This document shows positions 7,481 to 16,944 of a stretch of 64,000 nucleotides of DNA, piece by piece. Each line of letters opens with the position of its first letter. Position 1 is the stretch's first letter. The stretch comes from PBB1 sp965229345. Lineage in GTDB: Bacteria; Pseudomonadota; Gammaproteobacteria; Burkholderiales; Burkholderiaceae_C. The notes below the pieces were generated by a model. It did not search any database. It was not told the DNA's origin and worked only from the letters and a program-made list of their open reading frames with translations. The position numbers and the translations under genes are program-made. The stretch is taken from contig OZ245872.1 of NCBI GenBank assembly GCA_965229345.1, forward strand, positions 1,054,001 through 1,118,000, in the 5' to 3' direction.

Positions 7481-10189
7481 TCAGCAGGTCCAGGACGGTG
7501 CCTGCTCAGGCGCGATGGAATACTTGGCGATCGCCTGCGCGCAGGTCGCCGCATCGACGAGACCCTGCGCGCGCAGCGCAGTCAGCGACGCCAGCACGAT
7601 CTGGAAGCGATCGACCTCGAAGAAGCTGCGCAGTGCGGCACGGGTGTCGCTGCGACCGAAGCCATCGGTGCCCAGCGTCGTCACCGGCGCTTGCAGATAA
7701 CTGGCGATGAGCTGCGGCCACGCTCGCACGTAGTCGCTGGCCATCACCACCGGAGTGTCGCCGCTCAGGCATTGCTGCACGTGGCTGACGCGCGGTGCTT
7801 CTTGTGGATGCAGGCGGTTCCAGCGCTCGATTTCGCGTGCCTCGCGTGCCAGCTCGCTGAAGCTGGTGGCGCTCCAGACGTCCGTGGCGATGTGCCAGTC
7901 TTGCATCAGCAACTCGGCCGCGGCTATCACTTCACGCAAGATGGTGCCCGAACCCACCAGCCGAATGCGCAGTGGATCGGTCACGCTTGCCAAGGAGGTG
8001 TAGCGGTACATCCCCTTGATCACGTCGGCCTCGACACCCGCTGGCAACGACGGTTGCGCGTAGTTCTCGTTCATCAGCGTGACGTAGTAGAAAACGTCTT
8101 CGTGCTGCTCCAGCATCTGGCGCATGCCGTGGTCGAGGATGACCGCGAATTCGCCCGCGAAGCAGGGATCGTAGGTGCGGCAGTTGGGCACCGTCGATGC
8201 TTGCAGCAGGCTGCTGCCATCCTGGTGCTGCAGCCCTTCGCCGCCCAGGGTCGTGCGGCCCGCGGTGGCTCCCAGCAGGAAGCCGCGCGAGCGCTGGTCG
8301 GCAGCGGCCCAGATCAGGTCGCCCACACGCTGGAAGCCGAACATCGAGTAGTAGATGTAGAAGGGCAACATGGCCAAGCCGTGCAGCGAGTAGCTGGTGG
8401 CTGCGGCCGTCCAGCTGCTGATGGCGCTGGCTTCACTGATGCCCTCTTCCAGGATCTGTCCGTTGGTGGCTTCCCGGTAGCTCATCAGGGAGCCGATGTC
8501 TTCCGGTTCGTAAGCCTGGCCTTCGCTTGAATAGATGCCGATCTGCTTGAACAGATTGGCCATGCCGAAGGTACGCGCCTCGTCGGCGACGATGGGCACC
8601 AGGCGTGGGCCCAGCGCCTCGTCCTTCAGCAGATTGGTCAGCATGCGCACGAAGGCCATCGTCGTGCTCATCTCCTTGCCGTCGGCCTGCACTGCAAACT
8701 CTGCGTACTTTGAAATGCTGGGAACCGGCACGGCAGCCGCCTGCGTCGTTCGCACCGGCATGCCTCCGCCCAATGCGGTCCGGCGTGCCTGCAGGTAGCG
8801 CATTTCGGGGCTGTCGGCGTCTGGCTTGACGAATTCGAGTGCGGCTGCCTGTTCGTCAGTGAGCGGCAGCTTGAAGCGGTCGCGGAAGGCGATCAGGTCT
8901 TCACGCGCGAGCTTCTTCTGCTGGTGCGTGGTCATGCGGCCCTGGCCGGCAGCGCCCATGCCGTAGCCCTTCTTGGTCTGCGCCAGGATGACCGTCGGGC
9001 AGCCGGTGGTCTTCATGGCCTCGTGGTACGCGGCATAGATCTTCACCAGATCGTGGCCGCCACGCTTGAGCAGGTCGATCTGCTCGTCGCTCAGGCCCTG
9101 CACCAAAGCGGCGAGCTGCGGGTTCTGGCCGAAGAAGTGCTCTCGGTTGTAGCGACCGTCCTTGGCTGCAAACGTCTGGAACTGGCCGTCGACGGTTTGC
9201 GAGAACGCCTGCGCCAAGGCGCCCGTGGTGTCGTTGGCGAACAGTCCGTCCCAGTCGGAGCCCCACACCAGCTTGATCACGCGCCAACCTGCGCCCACGA
9301 ACAGCGCTTCCAGCTCGTCGATGACGCGGCTGTTGCCACGCACCGGGCCGTCCAGGCGCTGCAGGTTGCAGTTCACCACCCAGATCAGGTTGTCGAGCTT
9401 CTCTCGCGAAGCGAGCGTCAGGGCCGACATGCTTTCCGGTTCGTCCATCTCGCCATCGCCGAACACGCCCCAGACCTTGCGGCCTGCCGTGTTTTGCAAC
9501 TGTCGGTGGTTGAGGTAGCGCATGAAGCGCGCCTGGCAGATGGAGCTGATCGGGCCCAGGCCCATGGAGCCGGTCGGGAATTGCCAGAAGTCGGGCATCA
9601 GCCACGGGTGCGGATAGCTGCTGAGACCCTGCTTGCCGGCTGCGCGCGCGGCGATTTCCTGCCGGTAATAGGCCAGTTCCTGTTCGCTCAGACGACCTTC
9701 GAGGAAGGCCCGTGCATAGACGCCAGGCGCCGAGTGTGCCTGGAAGAAGACCAGGTCGCCTCCGTTGGTACCTTCTTGTCCGGCACGGAAGAAATGGTTG
9801 AAGCCCACTTCAAAAAGATCCGCCGCACTGGCGTAGCTGGCGATGTGGCCACCCAGTTCGCCGTAGGCCTGGTTCGCGCGCACCACCATGGCCAGTGCGT
9901 TCCAGCGCATCAACGAGGCCAGCCGCTCCTCGATCGCCAGATCGCCGGGAAAGGGCGCCTGCTGCGACAGCGGAATCGAGTTGACATAGGGCGTGCCGCG
10001 GATCGGTTTCCAGGAGATCGCCGTGTCGCGCGCCGAGATGGCGAGCGCGTCCATGATCTCGCGCACCCGTTGCGGGCCAGCGACCTGCAGCACTGCTTTC
10101 AGCGCATCTTTCCACTCAGCCGTTTCTTGCGGATCGCTGTCGGGTGCTGAAAGAACGCTGGTGGACGATGGAATGGACATGTCGCTCAT
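7481..10189 (-). CDS. Homodimeric-type 2-oxoacid dehydrogenase E1 (pyruvate dehydrogenase E1 / MdeB-like)
   Basis: This 902-residue protein matches the AceE family over its full length. The thiamine-diphosphate motif starts at GDGEMDEPES and ends in NCNLQRLDG, and the central HSAPGVYARAFLEGRL and GDLIWAAADQRSRGFLLGATAGRTTL segments are present. It decarboxylates a 2-oxoacid and passes the acyl group to a lipoyl E2. No E2 or E3 gene is adjacent, unlike a normal aceE-aceF-lpd operon. It is divergent from an Lrp/AsnC regulator, as mdeB (2-oxobutyrate dehydrogenase) is associated with the Lrp-type mdeR in Pseudomonas putida. I therefore favour an MdeB-like accessory E1, but a main AceE cannot be excluded. 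ATG 10189 has AGGAG 7 bases upstream and is preferred to an ATG 33 bases earlier. Confidence 0.88.
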   Translation of the reverse strand: MSDMSIPSSTSVLSAPDSDPQETAEWKDALKAVLQVAGPQRVREIMDALAISARDTAISWKPIRGTPYVNSIPLSQQAPFPGDLAIEERLASLMRWNALAMVVRANQAYGELGGHIASYASAADLFEVGFNHFFRAGQEGTNGGDLVFFQAHSAPGVYARAFLEGRLSEQELAYYRQEIAARAAGKQGLSSYPHPWLMPDFWQFPTGSMGLGPISSICQARFMRYLNHRQLQNTAGRKVWGVFGDGEMDEPESMSALTLASREKLDNLIWVVNCNLQRLDGPVRGNSRVIDELEALFVGAGWRVIKLVWGSDWDGLFANDTTGALAQAFSQTVDGQFQTFAAKDGRYNREHFFGQNPQLAALVQGLSDEQIDLLKRGGHDLVKIYAAYHEAMKTTGCPTVILAQTKKGYGMGAAGQGRMTTHQQKKLAREDLIAFRDRFKLPLTDEQAAALEFVKPDADSPEMRYLQARRTALGGGMPVRTTQAAAVPVPSISKYAEFAVQADGKEMSTTMAFVRMLTNLLKDEALGPRLVPIVADEARTFGMANLFKQIGIYSSEGQAYEPEDIGSLMSYREATNGQILEEGISEASAISSWTAAATSYSLHGLAMLPFYIYYSMFGFQRVGDLIWAAADQRSRGFLLGATAGRTTLGGEGLQHQDGSSLLQASTVPNCRTYDPCFAGEFAVILDHGMRQMLEQHEDVFYYVTLMNENYAQPSLPAGVEADVIKGMYRYTSLASVTDPLRIRLVGSGTILREVIAAAELLMQDWHIATDVWSATSFSELAREAREIERWNRLHPQEAPRVSHVQQCLSGDTPVVMASDYVRAWPQLIASYLQAPVTTLGTDGFGRSDTRAALRSFFEVDRFQIVLASLTALRAQGLVDAATCAQAIAKYSIAPEQAPSWTC

Positions 10190-10264
10190 GGCTGGTCTCC
10201 TAGGATCGAACACTATAGGCAATCAGGCCGGAAATTTACGCTTGAAATCGCGAGCTTCAACGGG

Positions 10265-10277
10265 TGTGCTCAGCACA
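10265..10277. promoter_or_regulatory. Palindrome in the E1/Lrp divergent promoter region
   Basis: TGTGCT-C-AGCACA is a perfect 13-base palindrome 31 bases before the Lrp/AsnC gene. A second imperfect dyad (TTGAA...TTCAA, about 10243-10259) lies beside it. The 119-base gap between divergent genes must hold both promoters, so these are reasonable operator candidates for the Lrp-type regulator. Confidence 0.45.
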
Positions 10278-10308
10278 AAATTCGGTACAAACCTGAAAGA
10301 CACGCACG

Positions 10309-10776
10309 ATGCAACTGAATGCCGTGGATTTGCGCATCCTGCGCGAACTGCAAAGCGACGCCAGTCTCTCGAACGTTGCGCTGGCCAAGCGCGTCCATCT
10401 GTCGCCGTCAGCTTGCCTGGCGCGGGTCAAGGCGCTGGAGTCCAGCGGCTTGATCCGGCAGTACGTCGCACTGCTCGACCCGCAGCGGCTGGGGCTGACG
10501 CTCAACGTGTTCATCTCGATCAGCCTGAAGCAGCAAACGCGAGCGGCACTGGATGCCTTCGAGGCCAAGGTCTCGGCGCGCGAGGAGGTGATGGAGTGCT
10601 ACCTGATGTCGGGTGAGGCCGACTACCTGATCCGGGTGGCGGTGACCGACATCGCAGCGCTCGAGCGCTTCATCATCGAACAGCTGTCGCCGATGAAGGA
10701 GGTCGAGAAGATCCGCTCCAGTTTCGCGCTCAAGCAGGTTCGCTACAAGACCGCGCTGCCGCTGCAACTCGGCTGA
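10309..10776 (+). CDS. Lrp/AsnC-family transcriptional regulator
   Basis: This 155-residue protein has an N-terminal helix-turn-helix (LDLRILRELQSD-like opening, LSNVALAKRVHLSPSACLARVKALE) and a C-terminal RAM ligand-binding domain (about 65-150; VMECYLMSGEADYLIRV). It is divergent from the E1 gene with only 119 bases between them, so it is likely its activator or repressor, responding to an amino acid or 2-oxoacid. The MdeR/MdeB pair of Pseudomonas is the closest precedent I know. The family is certain; the ligand is inferred. Confidence 0.92.
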   Translation: MQLNAVDLRILRELQSDASLSNVALAKRVHLSPSACLARVKALESSGLIRQYVALLDPQRLGLTLNVFISISLKQQTRAALDAFEAKVSAREEVMECYLMSGEADYLIRVAVTDIAALERFIIEQLSPMKEVEKIRSSFALKQVRYKTALPLQLG

Positions 10777-10824
10777 CCGCGCAGCGAGTGCCCGCAAGGC
10801 ACGGGCGCCCATAGCCCGAGGCCG

Positions 10825-11541
10825 TCAGGCGACCTGACCCGCGCTGCGTTTGGCCAGTGCCCTCTTCATGCGCCAGCCCAGCAGCACGGCGATGACGACG
10901 GCGTACACCGCGACCTCGGCGAAGTTGTTCTTGGCCGCACGCATCCAGAAGAAGTGCAGCAGGCCGAGCAGCGCAATGGCATAGATGGCACGGTGCAGCA
11001 TCTGCCAGCGTGCTGCCCCCATCGCCTTGATGGCGCGGTTGAATGACGTGGCTGCCAGCGGTGCCATCAGCAGCAGACCGGTCGTGCCAACCAGGATGAA
11101 CGGCCGCTTGACGATGTCCCTGACGATCGCGTCGATGTCGAAGCTTTGGTCCAGCCAGCTGTAGCTCAGGAAGTGCATCACCACATAGAAAAAGGTGAAC
11201 AAGCCCAGCATGCGGCGAAAGCGAGCCAGCGCGGGCAGGTCGGTCCATTGCCGCAAGGGCGAGACGGCCAGCGTGATGCACAGAAAGCGCAGCGTCCAGT
11301 CGCCGGTGGCGCGAATCAGCGCTTCGGCGGGGTTGGGCCCGAGTGTGTTGGCCCAGGCGCCATGGAACAGCCATGCAAAGGGCAACAGGCACAGGGTGAA
11401 CAGCAGCACCTTGGCTGCAGGCCGCAGCAAAAACGGCTTGCGCCTGACGCTGTCGTTGACCGCACTCGCACGCGCCGCGGCCGCGCCGTGGGGTGTGGAA
11501 CGCAGGCTGGGTTCGGGGCCGGCGCTGGACATCAGATTCAT
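10825..11541 (-). CDS. msrQ: MsrQ, heme-binding membrane subunit of methionine sulfoxide reductase
   Basis: This 238-residue integral membrane protein of the ferric-reductase-like family (formerly YedZ) has about six hydrophobic segments. Conserved histidines lie in YVVMHFLSY and RAIYAIALLGLLHFFWM, where heme is held. It passes quinone-pool electrons to periplasmic MsrP. The N terminus has a polar extension of about 35 residues. It follows msrP by 26 bases on the same strand, the usual operon order. Confidence 0.92.
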   Translation of the reverse strand: MNLMSSAGPEPSLRSTPHGAAAARASAVNDSVRRKPFLLRPAAKVLLFTLCLLPFAWLFHGAWANTLGPNPAEALIRATGDWTLRFLCITLAVSPLRQWTDLPALARFRRMLGLFTFFYVVMHFLSYSWLDQSFDIDAIVRDIVKRPFILVGTTGLLLMAPLAATSFNRAIKAMGAARWQMLHRAIYAIALLGLLHFFWMRAAKNNFAEVAVYAVVIAVLLGWRMKRALAKRSAGQVA

Positions 11542-11567
11542 GGTGCGTGGGCTGGCCGGGCAGAGGG

Positions 11568-12560
<993 letters not shown>

Positions 12561-12668
12561 GCGGGTACTCCGGGGCTGGCATTCGGCGCTGCGATGACTT
12601 GTGTCGCAGCCGTCACAGGTTCCTTACGTGCCGACGCAGCGCCGGACGGGCAAGCCCCATCCCATGGC

Positions 12669-13004
12669 TCAAATCACGTCGTTGGAGCCCGATGGGGCAA
12701 ACAGGTGCAGAGAACTTTGCGACTGGCGCTCGCGAAAGCCCTTGCGCGCGAACAGCTTGGCTTGGGCCTCGGGAGGCAGGTCGGTGATGTTGAGGATGTT
12801 CTTGACGATCAGCGTGTCGATCACGTCTTCGAGCACGCGCACGAAGTCGGCGTCGAGCTTGGAGTAGCCCTCATCCCCATCGGTGCGGCCGACAAAGGCC
12901 TGCACCTCGGCATGGTGGTCAGGCAGAAACTCGTTGGCACCATCGGCTGCTTCGCGGTGCAGGCTGTCGATGGCGCCAGTAGGCGTGCGGTGGATGTAAG
13001 GCAT
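12669..13004 (-). CDS. Small conserved protein of unknown function (tryptophan-synthase-beta-like in some annotations)
   Basis: This 111-residue soluble protein begins MPYIHRTPTGAIDSLHRE and contains FVRVLEDVIDTLIVKNILNITDLP. I recognise it as a small family common in Betaproteobacteria, often labelled tryptophan synthase subunit beta-like although it is far too short to be an enzyme of that kind. It has no signal peptide or membrane segment. It lies 108 bases upstream of msrP on the same strand and could share its transcript. No function is known to me. Confidence 0.75.
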   Translation of the reverse strand: MPYIHRTPTGAIDSLHREAADGANEFLPDHHAEVQAFVGRTDGDEGYSKLDADFVRVLEDVIDTLIVKNILNITDLPPEAQAKLFARKGFRERQSQSSLHLFAPSGSNDVI

Positions 13005-13112
13005 GGACGGCAGATTCGAAGTGCTGTCACTTTACGCCTGTCGCCACGCCTGTCGCTGGCGAACAACCAGCACTTTGCCGCACAGACACCTCGCCGGGCC
13101 ACGCGCTGAGAC

Positions 13113-13145
13113 GCCAAAAAGAAAGGCCGGTCAGCGACCGGCCTT
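13113..13145 (-). terminator. Terminator after cytochrome c4
   Basis: AAGGCCGGTC (13123-13132) and GACCGGCCTT (13136-13145) form a perfect 10-bp stem with a 3-base loop. On the minus strand it is followed by the T-rich complement of CAAAAAGAA. It ends the cytochrome gene, whose stop is at 13165. Confidence 0.88.
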
Positions 13146-13164
13146 GTCTTGAGAACGGCGGGAT

Positions 13165-13779
13165 TCAGTGCAGCCCGGCGATGTACTCGGCCAGACCTTG
13201 GATTTCGCGGTCGTTCAGCTTGGCGGCCACGCCCATCATCTGCACGTTGTTCTTGCGTGTACCACTGCGGAAAGCAGTCAACTGTGCGGCGGTGTAGTCA
13301 GCGTGCTGGCCCGCCAAGCGCGGATACTGAACCGGGATGCCGGCGCCACTGGGGCCATGGCACGCCGCGCAGGCTGGAATGCTGCGCTCGGCGACGCCAC
13401 CGCGGTAGATCTTTTCCCCGAGCTTGGCCAACTCAGCGTCCTTGGCAAAGCCGGGCTTGGCATGCTTCGATGCGTAGAACGCAGCGACGTTCTTCATGTC
13501 TTCCTCGCCGAGCGTGGCGGCCATGCCACTCATGATCGCGTTGGCCCGCAGCCCGCTCTTGAATTCGGTCAACTGCTTGACGAGGTATTCCGGATGCTGG
13601 CCTTGCAAGATAGGTTGTGCCGGGCTGCCGCGCGATCCATCGCTGCTGTGGCAGGCCGAGCACACCGCCGCTGAGGCAGCGCCTTTGACCAGATCCGGCT
13701 TGAATGCCGCACGGGGCTCCTCGTTGGCCGAGGCAGTGACAGCAGCGAAACACAACAGCAAAGCAGACGCAAACTTCAT
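13165..13779 (-). CDS. Diheme cytochrome c4
   Basis: This 204-residue periplasmic electron carrier has a signal peptide (about residues 1-18, ending TASA) and two c-type heme motifs, CSACH at 40-44 and CAACH at 137-141. Each half has the repeated c4 pattern of a GQH segment, a QL.F..G stretch and a later methionine ligand (IMSGMA, VQMMGVA). It feeds terminal oxidases from the bc1 complex. ATG 13779 is preferred to a TTG 12 bases upstream. It is divergent from engB, a neighbourhood seen in many Beta- and Gammaproteobacteria. Confidence 0.94.
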   Translation of the reverse strand: MKFASALLLCFAAVTASANEEPRAAFKPDLVKGAASAAVCSACHSSDGSRGSPAQPILQGQHPEYLVKQLTEFKSGLRANAIMSGMAATLGEEDMKNVAAFYASKHAKPGFAKDAELAKLGEKIYRGGVAERSIPACAACHGPSGAGIPVQYPRLAGQHADYTAAQLTAFRSGTRKNNVQMMGVAAKLNDREIQGLAEYIAGLH

Positions 13780-13842
13780 GACGAGGACCAAGGAGAGACT
13801 GTTAATCCGACGATTCTACAATTGCAGAATTTGGCAGGCGGC

Positions 13843-14589
13843 ATGACCGAGCAAATGAAAATGCCCCTGAAGGGGAGCCATGCGGCCGTCGAGGGTGATT
13901 CCGCAGAAAAGGTCGCATTGGCCTGGACGCACACGGCGCGATTCCTGACCACTGCCAGCCGGCTGAATGAACTGCCGCAGACTGAACTGCCCGAGATTGC
14001 CTTCGTCGGGCGCTCGAATGCAGGCAAGTCGACCGCGATCAACACCTTGACGCAGCAGAAGCGGCTGGCCTTCGCATCGAAGACGCCAGGCCGCACGCAG
14101 CACATCAACCTGTTCGAGCTGGGGCCGAAGACCGGGGCCAACGCCCTGCTGGCCGATCTGCCGGGCTACGGCTACGCCGCGGTGGCGCGAGGCGCCAAGC
14201 TGCGTTGGCAACAGGTGATGGCCGACTACCTCGAGGTGCGGCGCAGCCTGGCTGGCGTGGTGTTGATGGTCGACTCGCGGCTGGGGTTCACCGACCTCGA
14301 TCGTCAGCTGCTGGCCTTCATCGCCCCGCGCATCGGCAACGGGACGGTTCGCCTGCTGGTGCTGCTGACCAAGGCGGACAAGCTCAACCGCAGCGAGGCC
14401 CACCTCGCGCTGGCTTCTGCTCAGCAACTGCTGGGCGAGTTGACCACCGCGGAGGCCGACGTCAACGTGGCCTTGTTTTCAGCGCTGAAGAAAAGCGGTG
14501 TTGGCGACGCGGCTGTCTTGCTTCACGGCTGGGTTCATCCCCAGGTGCCGGAGGCGTCAGGGTCTGCCGAGGAACAGGTACACCCCTGA
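13843..14589 (+). CDS. engB: Ribosome biogenesis GTPase EngB (YsxC/YihA)
   Basis: This 248-residue small GTPase is needed for 50S subunit assembly. The G motifs are all visible: GRSNAGKST (G1), TPGRTQ (G2), DLPGYG (G3), TKADK (G4) and SALKK (G5). ATG 13843 follows a GGCAGG purine patch; the frame is also open from TTG 13822. Its last 33 bases overlap the 3' end of the convergent patatin gene. The C-terminal tail after the G5 motif is a little longer than usual. Confidence 0.95.
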   Translation: MTEQMKMPLKGSHAAVEGDSAEKVALAWTHTARFLTTASRLNELPQTELPEIAFVGRSNAGKSTAINTLTQQKRLAFASKTPGRTQHINLFELGPKTGANALLADLPGYGYAAVARGAKLRWQQVMADYLEVRRSLAGVVLMVDSRLGFTDLDRQLLAFIAPRIGNGTVRLLVLLTKADKLNRSEAHLALASAQQLLGELTTAEADVNVALFSALKKSGVGDAAVLLHGWVHPQVPEASGSAEEQVHP

Positions 14590-16866
14590 ATGGCCGCGTG
14601 GCGCGTAGGTGACGCCGAAGTACAAGGGGCCGACGCTGGTGTCTGCGCCCACGAACAGGCTGCTGCCGGTGCGCAGGTTCGACAGTGACACATCCCGCTT
14701 GCGGGTCCAGGCATTGCCCGCTTCGAGGGTGCCTCCAACGAACAGGCCCCGGGTCAGCAACGGCACGTACTCCAGCCGCCGGTAACCTTCCAGCCGGCCG
14801 AACAACACGTTGTTGCCGGCCAGTTGGTTGAAGCGGTAGCCCGACAGGCGGTGAAATCCGCCCAGGTTGTAGCTGTAGCGACCCAGGTCGGTGGAGAGGT
14901 CTTCGCCACCGGCGCTTTCAGCACTCAGGTAGGCGTTGAGCGTGTATCGCTCCCACGTCACCGCAGCGGTGCCTTCCAGCTCGAACCGCGCGAAGCCGTT
15001 TCGACCGGAACCGCCGGTCACCGTGCGCGAGCCGATCACGGTTTCACCTTCGACGCGGTAGCCGCTCAGCGGGAAGTTGACGTAGTCCAGCTGGTCGATG
15101 ATGACCTTGAAGCGCGCACCGGTTTCCTGCACCGTCTGGCTGTTGCCCGGTCCGGGGTATGCAGCCGCGAGCAGATCGGGGCTGTTGTGCATCACGACGT
15201 GGCTGAGGCCGAGGCGGAATTCGCCGAACTTGCCCCACGGTTGCCCGATGTCGATGCCAAAGCGACCGGTGGTCCGGCTGAAGCGACCCAGCTCATCGGC
15301 GCTGTCGGCGTCGTAGACGGTGACCCGTCGACGCTCGACGCTCGCATACCCGGAGACGAACCAATCGCTGGTCCAACCGAGGGTCCACTTCAGAGGGTGA
15401 TACAGCTCGGTGTAGAGCTTCGGCGTCTCGCCGATCTGCACGAAATTCCGCCACTCGGTGCCGTTCTCGTCCAGCCAGCGCCGGTCGTGGTTCAGCTTCA
15501 GGTTGAAGGCACTGTCGCCCTGGAAATCAGTGAACAGGTCGATACCGACGCGGAAGTAGTTCGGACCCCAGGGCTTGTCCTCGAGATCGAAGACGAGCCC
15601 GTCGCCATCGGGCGTGTTGATGAGCCGGAAGTCGGCCCGGGCGTAGTCTCCGCTGGCCGCGAGCCGGCGGGCATCGCGCTCGGCCTTCTTCTGGTCGAAG
15701 GGCGCCCCGGTCGTCGATTCGAGCTCGTTGGCAAAGCGCTGGGGGTTGGTCAGTTCACTGCCCTGGAAGCGGATGAACGAGACCTGCGCTGGCTCTGCCT
15801 CGGGCTGACGGTGTGCGGCCTGCCATTGGGCATAGGCCGACGGGGACAGCGACAGCGCGGCGAGTTTGGCCAGCTGGGGCCGCACGCCGGCTTCGCCTTG
15901 GTCAATCAGCTCGCGTGTCTGGTTGAAGTCGCCGGATGTCAGCGTGCCCAAGGGCGGAGCGATCAACACATCGCGGGGTTTCAACAGGGCCAAGCTGCGC
16001 GCTACGTTTTGCTCGGTCAGGATGCTGAGCATCTGAGCCGTGAGCCCGGTGACCGAACTCAATGCATCCCGGCCAGACAGCGGTGTGCCGATGTTGACCG
16101 CGATCACGATGTCGGCGCCCATGGCGCGCGCCACGTCCACCGGCAGGTTGTCGACCAGGCCGCCATCGCCGAGGATTCGTCCGTCGGCCTCGGTGGGTGC
16201 GAAGACCCCGGGGACGCTCATGCTCGAGCGGAGTGCCAGGGCCAGGTCTCCGCTGCCGAGGATGATCGGCTGCCCGGTCTCCATGTTGGTGGCCACGGCC
16301 CGAAACGGGATCGCGAGTTGCGAGAAGTCGCGCACCCCGCGCACCGGCAGGGTGTAGCGACGCAGCAGGGATTCGAGCCCGCGGCCCGACAGTGCACCCA
16401 GCGGTGCCCGCAGCTCGCCGTCGCGCATGCCGAACTCGAGCACCGGCGAGAGTTCGAAATCCTCTTCCTTGCGGCGCTGTGACAGCAGCGGGCGATCGAC
16501 GCGGCTGGCGAACACCTCGTCCCATTTCACCGAGAGCAATTCCTTCTCCAGGCGCTCGGCGTCCATGCCGCTGGCATACAGGCCGCCGATGATCGCGCCC
16601 ATGGAGGTGCCCGCAATCACATCGATCGGGATGCGTTCGCGCTCCAGCATCTTCAGCACACCGACATGCGCCAGCCCGCGGGCGCCGCCCCCCGAGAGCA
16701 CCAGCCCGATGCGCGGTCGGCCCAGCGGGCGAAGGGTCGGTGAGGACGCTGCCGTCGGGGCGTCGACCACGGAGACAGGTGTGCTCTCGTGGCCGAATGC
16801 GCTGAGCGATGCGGTGAGCCACACGGCCAAACCAAGACGACGGGCAAGCAGCAACATCGAGGGCAT
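14557..16866 (-). CDS. Patatin-like phospholipase with BamA/TamA-type outer-membrane barrel
   Basis: This 769-residue protein has a signal peptide (about 1-25), then a patatin domain (about 50-260) with the oxyanion motif SGGGARG at 58-64, nucleophile Ser88 in GTSMG and catalytic Asp234 in GDGG. A POTRA-like stretch (about 340-420) and a C-terminal beta-barrel of the surface-antigen/Omp85 type follow. This is the PlpD architecture (type Vd), in which a lipase is displayed or secreted through its own barrel. ATG 16866 was chosen; ATG 16857 is possible. Neither has a strong ribosome site. Its end overlaps convergent engB by 33 bases. Confidence 0.9.
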   Translation of the reverse strand: MPSMLLLARRLGLAVWLTASLSAFGHESTPVSVVDAPTAASSPTLRPLGRPRIGLVLSGGGARGLAHVGVLKMLERERIPIDVIAGTSMGAIIGGLYASGMDAERLEKELLSVKWDEVFASRVDRPLLSQRRKEEDFELSPVLEFGMRDGELRAPLGALSGRGLESLLRRYTLPVRGVRDFSQLAIPFRAVATNMETGQPIILGSGDLALALRSSMSVPGVFAPTEADGRILGDGGLVDNLPVDVARAMGADIVIAVNIGTPLSGRDALSSVTGLTAQMLSILTEQNVARSLALLKPRDVLIAPPLGTLTSGDFNQTRELIDQGEAGVRPQLAKLAALSLSPSAYAQWQAAHRQPEAEPAQVSFIRFQGSELTNPQRFANELESTTGAPFDQKKAERDARRLAASGDYARADFRLINTPDGDGLVFDLEDKPWGPNYFRVGIDLFTDFQGDSAFNLKLNHDRRWLDENGTEWRNFVQIGETPKLYTELYHPLKWTLGWTSDWFVSGYASVERRRVTVYDADSADELGRFSRTTGRFGIDIGQPWGKFGEFRLGLSHVVMHNSPDLLAAAYPGPGNSQTVQETGARFKVIIDQLDYVNFPLSGYRVEGETVIGSRTVTGGSGRNGFARFELEGTAAVTWERYTLNAYLSAESAGGEDLSTDLGRYSYNLGGFHRLSGYRFNQLAGNNVLFGRLEGYRRLEYVPLLTRGLFVGGTLEAGNAWTRKRDVSLSNLRTGSSLFVGADTSVGPLYFGVTYAPRGHSGVYLFLGRP

Positions 16867-16944
16867 GCCGAAATTGTGCGGGATGGTCCTGACGGCTGTT
16901 GCTCGCGCGGCCCCGGTGACGCCCGCGCCGTGCGTCACGGGGGT

